Numbered from the stretch's first letter, positions 47,189 to 60,494 are shown. The stretch: 64,000 nucleotides of DNA from Pedobacter steynii (GCF_001721645.1 NZ_CP017141.1:2480001-2544000); one strand, 5' to 3'. Program-made: numbers and translations. The notes: generated by a model not told the origin, from the sequence alone.

Positions 47189-47560
47189 ATGAGTATGAAA
47201 AATGAACGTCCAAACAAAAGAAAAGGAGGCACAGAGTGGAATCATTCCGAGAGTCTTAGAGTACAGATCGCCTTAGAGTATCTTGATGGTGATTTTAGCC
47301 AGGTTCAAATAGAACGTAAGTATGGGTTATCGCCCAATACGGTTTATAGATTCGTATCTTGGTACAAAAGTAATCATAACCATCTTATGCCAGAAGCCGT
47401 CAACGTAGCTGAAGAGCTGCCTTTCAGCGCTAAAGAACGAAGAGAGCTGGAAAAGCGGCTGGCCTTATCAGAACTGAAGGTCGCCGTGCTGGAAAAAGTG
47501 ATTGCCATTGCTAATGAGGAATATGGTACAGATCTTAAAAAAAAAGCTGCTACCAAGTGA
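47189..47560 (+). CDS. IS3-family transposase OrfA
   Basis: 123 aa from the ATG at 47189, which lies inside the element after AGAGAG; an upstream ATG at 47111 lies outside the inverted repeat. The N-terminal helix-turn-helix (RVQIALEYLDGDFSQVQIER, YGLSPNTVYRFV) binds the ends, and a leucine-rich coiled coil follows. An A9 run just before the stop offers a -1 slippery site into orfB. Confidence 0.88.
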   Translation: MSMKNERPNKRKGGTEWNHSESLRVQIALEYLDGDFSQVQIERKYGLSPNTVYRFVSWYKSNHNHLMPEAVNVAEELPFSAKERRELEKRLALSELKVAVLEKVIAIANEEYGTDLKKKAATK

Positions 47561-48459
47561 TCTCAGAACTCAGAGGCACCCGCAAATACTATAGCATAGC
47601 TCTTCTTTGCGCCACATTTGATTATACCAGGCAAGCCTGGTATAATCATCTAAAAAGTGTTGAATTGCATCTTCTGGAGGAGCATATTGTACTTGAAAAA
47701 ATCATTGAGATCCGTAAAGCGCTTCCTAAAACAGGATGCATAAAGTTGTATAAAGAACTCAATAATGGCTTTTTACAGGCCCATGGTATCACTATGGGAA
47801 GAGATGCGGTATTTGAATTCGTACGTTCTAATGGAATGTTGATCAAGACAAAAAAGAAATGGGTTCGTACAACAAATTCTTTTCACCGGTTTAAAGTTCA
47901 TCCTGATCTGGTGCAGCGCAGGCCAGCGATACATGCTGAAGAAATATGGGTAAGCGATATTACTTATCTGCGTACCAGTACTTGTTTTCTTTATTTATCA
48001 CTAATCACAGATGCCTATTCAAGAAAGATCGTAGGTCATCATTTGGCGACTGATTTAAAGGCAATCGGATGTATTAAAGCATTAAATCTAGCCTTAAAAG
48101 GAAGATTGTATCCAAACAGACCCCTTATTCATCACTCAGACAGAGGAACTCAATATTGTTGCGATGACTATGTGACCATGCTTAAAGACAATGGAATACA
48201 AATCAGTATGACTCAGACAGGCAGTCCATATGATAATGCAATAGCAGAAAGAGTGAATGGAATACTGAAAATGGAACTAGGGTTGGAAAAGACCTTTAAA
48301 AATGTAGCCCAGGCGAAAGTATCAGTAGAACTGGCTATGGATAAATACAATAATTTAAGAATGCATTCCAGTTGCGAATTCCAAACCCCACAGCTGACTC
48401 ACATGGTGGAGAATATCGTTCCAAAACAACAAAAAACACAATCCTTACTGCCTATGTAA
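47557..48459 (+). CDS. IS3-family transposase OrfB (DDE integrase)
   Basis: 300 aa with an rve-type catalytic core. The acidic residues are D in EIWVSDITYL, D in HHSDRGTQY and E in NAIAERVNGILKME. The frame starts at GTG overlapping the orfA stop (GTGA) and is in the -1 frame, so a fused OrfAB by ribosomal frameshifting is expected, as in other IS3 elements. The frame is intact, so the element may be active. Confidence 0.92.
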   Translation: MISELRGTRKYYSIALLCATFDYTRQAWYNHLKSVELHLLEEHIVLEKIIEIRKALPKTGCIKLYKELNNGFLQAHGITMGRDAVFEFVRSNGMLIKTKKKWVRTTNSFHRFKVHPDLVQRRPAIHAEEIWVSDITYLRTSTCFLYLSLITDAYSRKIVGHHLATDLKAIGCIKALNLALKGRLYPNRPLIHHSDRGTQYCCDDYVTMLKDNGIQISMTQTGSPYDNAIAERVNGILKMELGLEKTFKNVAQAKVSVELAMDKYNNLRMHSSCEFQTPQLTHMVENIVPKQQKTQSLLPM

Positions 48460-48601
48460 ACTCAAAACAGGAAAATCAGCATTTTTGGGTAAACTTATAT
48501 CAGTAATAAAATTTATCATTGTAAACCTATATCAGTAAAACAAAAAAACTACGTAAACACTAATCAGTAATTTACTTTCTGTATGTAAACTTATTGCAGT
48601 A
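48456..48601 (+). repeat. Array of five IS-end motifs at 32-33 bp period
   Basis: GTAAAC-N6-CAG(T/G)A occurs at 48456, 48489, 48521, 48553 and 48585. The first is the right inverted repeat of the IS. The same motif in inverted orientation occurs once at the left end (47146-47162). The strict spacing of three helical turns looks like a set of transposase-binding sites or stacked remnants of element ends. Confidence 0.8.
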
Positions 48602-48617
48602 TAAGACACTCTGTAAT

Positions 48618-48750
48618 GAGTCCGGGGTTGGAAGGTAATTGCGAGGTAGCTACGAGGTAGTTGCGAGGTAGTTGAAAGGTTAAAACAATAATGCAACTAC
48701 CTCTCAGATACCTTTCAACTACCTCGCAATTACCTTCCAACCCCGGACTC
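48618..48750. repeat. Long palindrome built from opposed 11-bp tandem units
   Basis: Outer arms GAGTCCGGGG...CCCCGGACTC enclose arrays of 11-bp units, GAGGTAGTTGC-like on the left (48631-48674) and the complement CAACTACCTCG-like on the right (48694-48737). The first 30 or so bases of each arm match perfectly. ACTCTGTA flanks it on both sides (48608 and 48747), which may be chance. No coding potential. Confidence 0.8.
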
Positions 48751-48754
48751 TGTA

Positions 48755-49127
48755 CGAAGGATCCCCGAAGCGATCTCAGCGCGATGTCTAGCTTAACAAG
48801 TCATTCTTAAATAACTTAGCATCGTCCTGAATTAAATTTAACATGTCCCTGATAGGCATCACAGATTATTGATTTTTCCTGTTTTACGGTTACATAGGTA
48901 ATCAATTTTGGGTTTTTGTAGTCCTGGATTGATATTTTTAAGCATATGGAAGGTACTATATGCTATAGTATATATCATATAACAGATGATTTAGTCCGCT
49001 ACGAGCGGTATGATTTGCTTTTTTTCAGCTGATCTTGCGCTGGTGTATATTTTACGTTAAGTATAGATGAAGTTTTTTCTTCTGTAAATCATGCAGTTAG
49101 GGGTGTGATACAATTATAATGGATGAA
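48755..49127. other. Upstream region of the rRNA promoters
   Basis: 373 bp, AT-rich, no gene seen. TACTATA-TGC-TATAGTA (48954-48970) is a perfect inverted repeat, and CCGCT-ACG-AGCGG (48996-49008) a small hairpin followed after 10 bases by a T run. Confidence 0.4.
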
Positions 49128-49132
49128 TTGTT

Positions 49133-49161
49133 TTGAGAACGGATAAAATTTCCTACTTTTG
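49133..49161 (+). promoter_or_regulatory. rRNA operon promoter P1
   Basis: TTG at 49133-49135 and TACTTTTG at 49154-49161 with 18-bp spacing fit the Bacteroidota -33/-7 promoter (TTG...TAnnTTTG). About 500 bp upstream of 16S. Confidence 0.7.
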
Positions 49162-49298
49162 CATCCCGCTTCGGAGGAAGAGAGACATTGAGGTTGATAA
49201 GAGAGAAGGATTTGAAAGATTGCAGTAGAGATGAGTCAGAGGTTGTTTTGACGGTTTATTAACCAGGAAAGACAAAGTAAAAAAGTTTCAAAAAAAGC

Positions 49299-49328
49299 TT
49301 GACAATAACAAAAAGATTTCTACCTTTG
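49299..49328 (+). promoter_or_regulatory. rRNA operon promoter P2
   Basis: TTGAC at 49299-49303 and TACCTTTG at 49321-49328 with 19-bp spacing, a close match to the group consensus. It is the stronger of the two tandem promoters by sequence. Confidence 0.75.
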
Positions 49329-49660
49329 CAGTCCCAACAAAAACGGGGGTTACCAAACGGAGTTTAGTAACAAAAACAAAAAGACTGAAACGATTGGAAT
49401 TTCGAAACTGACACCAGGAACATTAAGACCCGGAAGAAACAGAGAAAAGAAGATTGCCACATAAAAGAAGAACCGCGAGGAGATTCGAAAAGTTCATTAA
49501 AGAGATGTCATTTATAGCGTAGCGAGGTAAGATAGTACCGTTTCAAAGTACATGAAAACCAAAGCTATTTTTTCAAGTCAGAATCTGACAGACAATACAA
49601 AAAAGAATAAAGACTATTATTAACAAGTTAAGAATGGTCAGCGTTCAAACAACACATTTT

Positions 49661-51183
<1,523 letters not shown>

Positions 51184-51299
51184 TGGAGTAGTTCAGACTA
51201 CTCGCTACGTAAATGATATAAATGACAAAAAAATCTCAAAAAGAAAAACCCATAGGATGAAACATCACTTAGTGTTCTCATACTGCAGTAAAGACAAAT

Positions 51300-51374
51300 A
51301 GTCCCGTAGCTCAGTTTGGTTAGAGCACTACACTGATAATGTAGGGGTCAGCAGTTCAAATCTGCTCGGGACTA
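51300..51374 (+). tRNA. tRNA-Ile (GAT)
   Basis: Cloverleaf with acceptor AGTCCCG/CGGGACT, D-arm GCTCAGTTTGGTTAGAGC, anticodon loop CTGATAA (GAT) and T-loop GTTCAAATC. CCA is not encoded. It lies in the 16S-23S spacer. Confidence 0.95.
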
Positions 51375-51388
51375 CAGATATATTCTAA

Positions 51389-51465
51389 GGGGGATTAGCT
51401 CAGCTGGCTAGAGCGCCTGCCTTGCACGCAGGAGGTCAACGGTTCGACTCCGTTATTCTCCACCA
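51389..51465 (+). tRNA. tRNA-Ala (TGC)
   Basis: Acceptor GGGGGAT pairs ATTCTCC with two G-U pairs, anticodon loop CTTGCAC (TGC), T-loop GTTCGACTC, and CCA encoded at 51463-51465. Spacer tRNA between 16S and 23S. Confidence 0.95.
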
Positions 51466-51681
51466 TTACCCAGGCTTAATACAAAAGGCCAAGAAATATG
51501 ATTACGGATTGTGATCAGGGGAAGTAAAGTTCTTTGACATATTGGAAGAAGTTAAAAAAGAAGAGCAAACAACAATAGAGACGTTGTTAGCTTGAAGGAA
51601 GGAATAAGCAATTATTCAGTCCGTAGAGATAACAACAAATCAAAAAAAGCATTTCCATAGGCGCAAAAGGCTATGGAGAGA

Positions 51682-54558
<2,877 letters not shown>

Positions 54559-54671
54559 GCAATAAACTGTTGTTTGTTCTTCCTAACTTAACTTCTTTCA
54601 ATAATATGTCACTGTTTGATGGTGAGCTGCAATAGCAGATACACTGATAAAAGATCAGACAATAAAAATAT

Positions 54672-54782
54672 TTAGGTGCCTATATCGGTGGTGTCTACCT
54701 CTTCCCATTCCGAACAGAGAAGTCAAGCCCACCAGAGCCGATGGTACTGCGGTAACACGTGGGAGAGTAGGTCGGTGCCAAA
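54672..54782 (+). rRNA. rrf: 5S ribosomal RNA
   Basis: 111 nt. Helix I forms between TTAGGTGCC (54672-54680) and GGTGCCAAA (54774-54782). The inner CCATTCCGAACAGAGAAGTC block is typical of 5S. Followed by the operon terminator. Confidence 0.95.
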
Positions 54783-54791
54783 TCTTAAAGT

Positions 54792-54818
54792 AAGCCTGTA
54801 GTAATACTACAGGCTTTT
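54792..54818 (+). terminator. rRNA operon terminator
   Basis: AAGCCTGTAGT-AAT-ACTACAGGCTT stem with a short loop and a TTTTCTTG tail, 10 bp behind 5S. Confidence 0.92.
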
Positions 54819-54920
54819 CTTGTTTAAAAGGGTTTTTCTCAACCGCCGCATTTTATCCTCATAATTATCTGCTGATTTCCCCATACTCCCTTATATTTGG
54901 GTGTCCCTAAAACTTAGCTT

Positions 54921-56027
54921 ATGATTGCAATAATAAATGGTCAGTTTTATAATGAAGATACACTGGTTAACGGTCAGACAATATTTATTGAAGACGGAAA
55001 GATTAACCGAATCACAGATGAGCGCGTTCCATCAGGATATGAAATCGTTGACGCGGCTGGTGATTACATCGGTGCGGCTTTTATAGACCTACAGATTTAC
55101 GGAAGCGGAGGAAACCTTTTTTCGGCTTATCCTACCGCTGCTACCTTAAAGCAGATGGATGAAGACCTTTTATCTAAAGGCACAACTGGATTTTTAGCTT
55201 GTGTGGCAACGAATAGTCCGGAAATAGTCTACCAGTGTCTTGACGCCGCAAAAGAGTACCGAAAGGAGGCTAAGGGCTTTTTGGGCCTGCATCTTGAAGG
55301 TCCCTATATTAATGCGAAACGTAAAGGAGCACATGTGGAAGAATATATTTATAAAGCTTCCCTGGAAGAAGTGAAACGCTTGTTGGATTATGGAGAGGGC
55401 ACAATAAAAATGATGACGATAGCAGCAGAGCTTCAGGATGAAGAGGTGATCAACTATTTATTGGATGAGGGAATTGTATTGTCCCTCGGCCATAGTGATG
55501 CTGATTTTTCAGAAGCTACAGCGGCATATGACAGTGGATTTAAAACTACAACACATCTGTTTAATGCGATGCCTTCTATTCATCACAGAGCTCCTAATTT
55601 GCCTGTGGCCGTATTTAGCCATCCTACAGCTATGGCCAGCATCATAGCCGACGGCACACATGTAGACTTAGAGATGGTGAAGATGACTTATAAGGTGATG
55701 AAAGACAGGCTGTTTTTAATCACAGATGCTGTAACGGAATGCGGAATCGGACCTTATCAACACCAGTTAAAGGGAAATAAATTTGTTACTCCTGATGGGA
55801 CACTTTCCGGCTCAAACATCACCCTGTTACAGGCTGTTCAGAATTGCGTTCAGTATTGTGATATCAGCCTCTCACAGGCGCTGCGTCTGGCTTCAACCAA
55901 TCCCGCAAGATTAATGGGCTTAGCGGAGAATAAGGGTGCTTTAAGTATTGGTAAGGATGCTGATTTGTTGTTTTTATCTCCGGAACTGAAGCTGACTAAA
56001 GTTTTTGTAAAGGGTTTACACATTTGA
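54921..56027 (+). CDS. nagA: N-acetylglucosamine-6-phosphate deacetylase
   Basis: Removes the acetyl group from GlcNAc-6-phosphate, giving glucosamine 6-phosphate and acetate. Amidohydrolase motifs: LHLEGPYI with metal-binding E126, GHSDA with H191, THLFNAM with H212 and the catalytic D269 in ITDAV. The usual HxH after the first strand is replaced by DLQIYG (56-61), as in the single-metal DVQLNG form of the E. coli enzyme. Works with the N-acetylglucosamine kinase at 13.6 kb. First of a run with pyrH and frr. Confidence 0.94.
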   Translation: MIAIINGQFYNEDTLVNGQTIFIEDGKINRITDERVPSGYEIVDAAGDYIGAAFIDLQIYGSGGNLFSAYPTAATLKQMDEDLLSKGTTGFLACVATNSPEIVYQCLDAAKEYRKEAKGFLGLHLEGPYINAKRKGAHVEEYIYKASLEEVKRLLDYGEGTIKMMTIAAELQDEEVINYLLDEGIVLSLGHSDADFSEATAAYDSGFKTTTHLFNAMPSIHHRAPNLPVAVFSHPTAMASIIADGTHVDLEMVKMTYKVMKDRLFLITDAVTECGIGPYQHQLKGNKFVTPDGTLSGSNITLLQAVQNCVQYCDISLSQALRLASTNPARLMGLAENKGALSIGKDADLLFLSPELKLTKVFVKGLHI

Positions 56028-56065
56028 GTCCTGATTAATTAAAACAAATAGTTATTTTTGGAGTC

Positions 56066-56773
56066 ATGAAGTATAAACGGATCCTGCTAAAATTAAGTGG
56101 CGAATCGCTAATGGGCGATAAACAATATGGTATTGACAATGAGCGCGTAAGGCAATATGCTGAAGACATTAAAGCTGTACATAGCGAAGGCCTTGAAATA
56201 GCAATAGTTATTGGAGGTGGTAATATTTTTAGAGGCTTGAGTGCTGAAAAGTCTGGCATGGACCGTGCACAAGCTGATTATATGGGAATGCTGGCCACAG
56301 TGATCAACAGTATGGCATTACAGGATGCGCTGGAGAAAGTGGGTCTGAAAACCCGTTTATTGACGGCGATTAAAATGGAACAAATTTGTGAGCCATTTAT
56401 TCGTAGAAGAGCGGTGCGTCACCTGGAAAAAGGTCGTGTGGTGATTTTTGGAGCCGGTACCGGTAATCCTTACTTTACAACGGATTCTGCAGCTGCATTA
56501 AGAGCGATTGAGATTAAAGCAGATGTGGTATTGAAAGGAACCCGTGTAGATGGAATTTATACTGCAGATCCGGAAAAAGATCCGACAGCAACAAAATACA
56601 ACAAGATTTCATTCAAAGAAGTTTATGATAAAGGATTAAACGTAATGGATATGACCGCCTTCACTTTATGTGAGGAAAACGAACTTCCTATTATTGTTTT
56701 TGATATGAATAAAACAGGTAATTTCATGAAAATTGCTAAAGGGGAAGAGATTGGTACCCTTGTTAAAGGCTGA
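56066..56773 (+). CDS. pyrH: Uridylate kinase
   Basis: Phosphorylates UMP to [16 protein letters not shown] at the start, [24 protein letters not shown] and [19 protein letters not shown] are diagnostic of the bacterial hexameric enzyme of the amino-acid-kinase fold. 235 aa is standard. The pyrH-frr order is conserved in many bacteria. Confidence 0.98.
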   Translation: MKYKRILLKLSGESLMGDKQYGIDNERVRQYAEDIKAVHSEGLEIAIVIGGGNIFRGLSAEKSGMDRAQADYMGMLATVINSMALQDALEKVGLKTRLLTAIKMEQICEPFIRRRAVRHLEKGRVVIFGAGTGNPYFTTDSAAALRAIEIKADVVLKGTRVDGIYTADPEKDPTATKYNKISFKEVYDKGLNVMDMTAFTLCEENELPIIVFDMNKTGNFMKIAKGEEIGTLVKG

Positions 56774-56813
56774 TTCTAATAAATTTTATATTTTTGGTTA
56801 AATTTTACAAAAC

Positions 56814-57377
56814 ATGAATGACCTCATAAAGAAACAATTACAAGATGCTCAGGCAAACATGGACAAGGCAATTGACCATTGTGAAGCTGAATTGACAAAA
56901 ATCCGTGCTGGAAAAGCTTCTGCAGGGATGTTAGATGGCATCTTTGTAGATTATTATGGTAGTGCTACTGCTTTATCCCAGGTAGCAAGTATCAATACAC
57001 CGGATGCACGTACTTTACTTGTTCAGCCTTGGGAAAAGAACATGTTGGTGCCAATTGAACGTGCGATCATGGAAGCTAATATCGGAATCAATCCTCAAAA
57101 TGATGGAATTGTAATCCGGTTAGTTGTACCTCCACTGACTGAAGAGCGCAGAAAGGATCTGGTTAAAAAAGTTAAAGAGGAAGCAGAACGTGGTAAAATA
57201 ACTGTTCGTAACATCCGTAAAGATGCCAACGAAAAAATTAAAAGATTAAAAGGCGAAAGCGTTTCCGATGATGAAATCAAAACCGGAGAAGCTGAAGTTC
57301 AAAAAATAACAGATGCATATATTATCAAAGTTGATAAGCATGCTGAATTGAAAGAGAAAGATATCATGACCGTTTAG
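56814..57377 (+). CDS. frr: Ribosome recycling factor
   Basis: Splits post-termination ribosomes together with EF-G. 187 aa with the family order: a long N-terminal helix ending in LTKIRAGKASAGMLDG, the beta domain (VDYYGSATALSQVASI, LLVQPWEKNM), the NPQNDGIVIRL turn and LTEERRKDLVKKVKEEAE with the RNIRKDANEKIK helix. 40 bases after pyrH, and followed by a terminator. Confidence 0.98.
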   Translation: MNDLIKKQLQDAQANMDKAIDHCEAELTKIRAGKASAGMLDGIFVDYYGSATALSQVASINTPDARTLLVQPWEKNMLVPIERAIMEANIGINPQNDGIVIRLVVPPLTEERRKDLVKKVKEEAERGKITVRNIRKDANEKIKRLKGESVSDDEIKTGEAEVQKITDAYIIKVDKHAELKEKDIMTV

Positions 57378-57404
57378 GTCTGATTTATAATTTACTTGTA
57401 ATTT

Positions 57405-57436
57405 AAAGGGAATGAGCTTTATGCTTCATTCCCTTT
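57405..57436 (+). terminator. Intrinsic terminator behind frr
   Basis: An 11-bp stem AAAGGGAATGA/TCATTCCCTTT with a 10-base loop and a T-rich tail. It ends 26 bp before the ABC exporter start. Confidence 0.85.
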
Positions 57437-57462
57437 ATTTATTTTTGGCTAGATTTAACTAA

Positions 57463-59211
57463 ATGAAATTACTACTTCAATATTTGCAACGCCATAAATG
57501 GATCGTTGCACTGGCGCTGTTATTGGCCGCTATTAACATTGGTTTTTCCTTATTAGACCCCTATATCACCGGAAGGATTGTCGATGAGTTCATCCAAAAG
57601 AAAGATGTCTTAGACAGAAGTGCTTTTGTGTGGGGAGTACTTGGGCTGATCGGACTTAGTGTCGGAGCCGCTATGGTTTCCCGGATTGCCAAAAATTTTC
57701 AGGATTATTTTACGAGTATCATCGTTCAGAAGGTTGGGGCACGCATGTATGCCGATGGATTAAAGCACTCGCTGGAATTGCCTTATCAGGTATTTGAAGA
57801 CCAGAGAAGTGGGGAAACACTCGGGATTCTTCAAAAGGTACGTCTGGATTCAGAAAAATTTATCACTTCTTTCATCAGTATTCTTTTTGTGAGTCTGATC
57901 GGGATGGTCTTTGTAATTGTCTATTCGGTTACAGTAAGCTATAAGGTGACATTGGTTTATTTTTCCGCCATTCCAATCATCAGTTTCGTAAGCTGGTTCC
58001 TGAGTAAAAAGATAAAAACCATTCAAAAAACTATTGTAGCAGAAACAACTGCTCTGGCAGGTTCTACTACAGAATCGTTAAGAAATATTGAATTGGTAAA
58101 AAGTCTGGGACTGGCCAATCAGGAGATCGAAAGGTTGAATAAAACCACCTATAAAATTTTAGGCCTTGAATTGAGGAAAGTTAAATATGTAAGGAGTATG
58201 AGTTTTGTACAAGGAACAACAGTTAATTTCGTTCGGAGTACGATGGTAGTGGTTTTGCTGATTCTGATTTTTGAGAATACCATTTCAGCAGGTCAGTACT
58301 TTTCTTTTCTCTTTTACTCCTTTTTTCTTTTTGGCCCTTTGCAGGAACTTGGTAATGTAATCTTGTCCTGGCGTGAAGCAGAAGTTTCTTTAGGGAACTT
58401 CAAAAAGATCCTGAGTACTCCGATTGATCAGAAACCATTAAATCCCGTGAAGCTGGATAAAATTACAAAATTGGCATTTTCAGATGTGAATTTCAGACAC
58501 CTTACAGGTAAGCACAATGCTTTAAATGATATTAATTTCCACACGTATAACGGAGAAACAATTGCCTTCGTAGGCCCATCAGGATCAGGAAAAACAACCC
58601 TGGTTAAGTTGTTGGTCGGATTGTATCAGCCGATGGAGGGTGATGTGCTCTATAATGATACTTCCAGTAAAGAGATTGATCTGGACCTGCTTAGAGAAAA
58701 GATTGGTTTTGTAACACAGGATACACAATTATTCTCCGGAACAATCAGAGAAAACCTACAGTTTGTTCGTCCTGACGCAACAGATGACGAATGCTTAAGG
58801 GTGATGCAGCAGGCTGCCTGTAATAACCTACTGGCAAGAGCCGATAAAGGATTGGATACCGTGATTGGAGAAGGAGGGGTAAAAGTATCAGGAGGAGAGA
58901 AACAAAGATTGTCTATAGCAAGAGCATTGCTCCGTAGACCAGATATTCTGGTATTTGATGAAGCAACATCTTCTCTGGATTCTCTGACAGAAGAAGAGAT
59001 CACAGCTACGATCCGTGACATTTCGGTACAGACTAACCACATCACCATATTAATTGCGCACAGGCTTTCTACAATTCGTCATGCTGATCGCATTTATGTC
59101 TTAGAGAAGGGCCATATCATTGAGCAAGGTAAGCATGAAGACTTATTGGCAGAAAATGGGTTATACTATGCGATGTGGAGACAACAGGTTGGGGAACGGA
59201 AAGACAACTAA
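57463..59211 (+). CDS. ABC-type exporter half-transporter (permease fused to ATPase)
   Basis: 582 aa. Six transmembrane helices (about 1-310) precede an ATPase domain with Walker A GPSGSGKTT (about 366-374), Q-loop FVTQDTQLFSG, signature VSGGEKQRLS, Walker B ILVFDEATSSLD and switch AHRLS. It works as a homodimer or heterodimer. Substrate unknown; lipid-linked or drug export are typical. It stands alone, so homodimer is the likely form. Ends eight bases from the convergent MFS gene. Confidence 0.93.
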   Translation: MKLLLQYLQRHKWIVALALLLAAINIGFSLLDPYITGRIVDEFIQKKDVLDRSAFVWGVLGLIGLSVGAAMVSRIAKNFQDYFTSIIVQKVGARMYADGLKHSLELPYQVFEDQRSGETLGILQKVRLDSEKFITSFISILFVSLIGMVFVIVYSVTVSYKVTLVYFSAIPIISFVSWFLSKKIKTIQKTIVAETTALAGSTTESLRNIELVKSLGLANQEIERLNKTTYKILGLELRKVKYVRSMSFVQGTTVNFVRSTMVVVLLILIFENTISAGQYFSFLFYSFFLFGPLQELGNVILSWREAEVSLGNFKKILSTPIDQKPLNPVKLDKITKLAFSDVNFRHLTGKHNALNDINFHTYNGETIAFVGPSGSGKTTLVKLLVGLYQPMEGDVLYNDTSSKEIDLDLLREKIGFVTQDTQLFSGTIRENLQFVRPDATDDECLRVMQQAACNNLLARADKGLDTVIGEGGVKVSGGEKQRLSIARALLRRPDILVFDEATSSLDSLTEEEITATIRDISVQTNHITILIAHRLSTIRHADRIYVLEKGHIIEQGKHEDLLAENGLYYAMWRQQVGERKDN

Positions 59212-59219
59212 TAAGATTT

Positions 59220-60494
59220 TCAGGTTTGCTGATCGTTGATTTCCTGTAAGGTTAATTTCATTAAACCTTTTGTTTTGAGGTAAGTGATCCCTGCAACCAG
59301 AATAGTCATGCTTCCACCAAAAACAACGGCTGGAACTGTTCTCATCAGTTTCGCCGTAAGCCCTGATTCAAAGGCTCCGATCTCATTAGAGGAGCCAATA
59401 AACATACTGTTCACTGCAGAGACCCTGCCACGCATTTCATCTGGTGTGAGCAGCTGCATAATTGTAGAACGAATGATCACACTAATGCTGTCAAAGGCGC
59501 CCTCCATAAATAAAAACAGGAGGGTAAGGTAGAAGTTTTTAGAAAGGCCGTAACAGATGATACTTGTTCCAAATCCGGTAACTGCAATGAGCAGGTTTCT
59601 CCATGGTTTATTCATTGGAGAAAAGCGGGTCATGACCAACATTGTGATTACTGCCCCACTGGAAGCGGCTGCACGCATAAAACCGAGTCCTTCAGAACCA
59701 ACTTTAAGGATATCATTCGCAAATACGGGAAGTAGGGCTACGGCTCCTCCGAAGAATACGGAGAATAAATCCAGGCTCATTGCACCTAACATCATCTTAT
59801 TTTTAAATACAAAATGAACACCTTCAGTCAGACTCTTTACAATACTTTCTTTAGGAATGTAAGTTGGTGGATGGGGCTTTAAAAAGAAGATGCAAACTAA
59901 AGCAATGGCAATAAAAAAGAGAATCACACAATAGGTTGCCGTAATTCCGTAAAAACCGTAGATCAGTCCTCCTGTAGCTGGTCCAAGGATAGAGGCAGCC
60001 TGCCAGCTTGAGCTGTTCCAGGTACTGGAGTTAGGATAGAGTTTCTTAGGAACAATCTGTGCCATCAGGGAGAAGGTTGCCGGACTGAAAAAACCTCTGG
60101 CAATCCCAATTCCAAAAACCATCAGATACATGATGGGAACAATATAGCTTACCGGAACATAGGCATGCATCTGGCTGGTGGTGACGACTAGCATGATCAG
60201 GGAGCAGAGGAATACTCCTGCAAATACTTTGAGTAACAATCCTCTTTTTTCTGATTTATCCGCTACATAACCTCCATATAAGGCAATGGAGATCGCAGGA
60301 ATAGCCTCACAAAGACCAACTAAGCCCAATGCTAATGGATCCTTTGTTAAATGATAGATATGAAAACCAATGATGACTGCCTGCATCTGATAAGCAAACG
60401 TAAAAAAGAAACGCATTCCAAGGTAAGACCGGAATTCCGGATATCGGAGGGCAGCGTAAGGATCTGGTTTTTCTATGATACCGGGACTATCCAA
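59220..60494 (-). CDS. MFS transporter, EntS-like (MFS_3)
   Basis: 424 aa with 12 predicted transmembrane segments. ALRYPEFRSYLGMRFFFTFAYQ and LPLALGLVGLCEAIPAI-like DPLALGLVGLCEAIPAI at the N-terminus and DKSEKRGLLL as the loop 2-3 motif are typical of the MFS_3 exporter family (relatives: enterobactin exporter EntS). It is the last gene of a reverse run with an alpha/beta hydrolase, a ThiE/TenI-like protein and a TonB receptor. A role in vitamin or siderophore transport is possible; the substrate is unknown. Confidence 0.88.
   Translation of the reverse strand: MDSPGIIEKPDPYAALRYPEFRSYLGMRFFFTFAYQMQAVIIGFHIYHLTKDPLALGLVGLCEAIPAISIALYGGYVADKSEKRGLLLKVFAGVFLCSLIMLVVTTSQMHAYVPVSYIVPIMYLMVFGIGIARGFFSPATFSLMAQIVPKKLYPNSSTWNSSSWQAASILGPATGGLIYGFYGITATYCVILFFIAIALVCIFFLKPHPPTYIPKESIVKSLTEGVHFVFKNKMMLGAMSLDLFSVFFGGAVALLPVFANDILKVGSEGLGFMRAAASSGAVITMLVMTRFSPMNKPWRNLLIAVTGFGTSIICYGLSKNFYLTLLFLFMEGAFDSISVIIRSTIMQLLTPDEMRGRVSAVNSMFIGSSNEIGAFESGLTAKLMRTVPAVVFGGSMTILVAGITYLKTKGLMKLTLQEINDQQT

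Larger units (their letters stand above)
47145..48472 (+). mobile_element. IS3-family insertion sequence
   Basis: About 1.33 kb carrying two overlapping transposase frames. The ends share an inverted repeat: TTCCTG-N3-TGAGTTTACATA at 47145-47165 and its complement at 48453-48473. Inner ends 5'-TGA...TCA-3' at 47154 and 48464 fit IS3 ends. The orfB stop codon lies inside the right repeat. I find no target duplication. The right side continues into an array of further copies of the end motif (48489-48601), so the true right boundary is uncertain. Confidence 0.85.

Noticed and set aside
48456..48601. CRISPR-like periodic repeats next to the IS
   Set aside because: The repeated part is only 17 bp and degenerate, the intervening 15 bp are too short for spacers, and no cas genes are near. 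The motif matches the IS inverted repeat instead.
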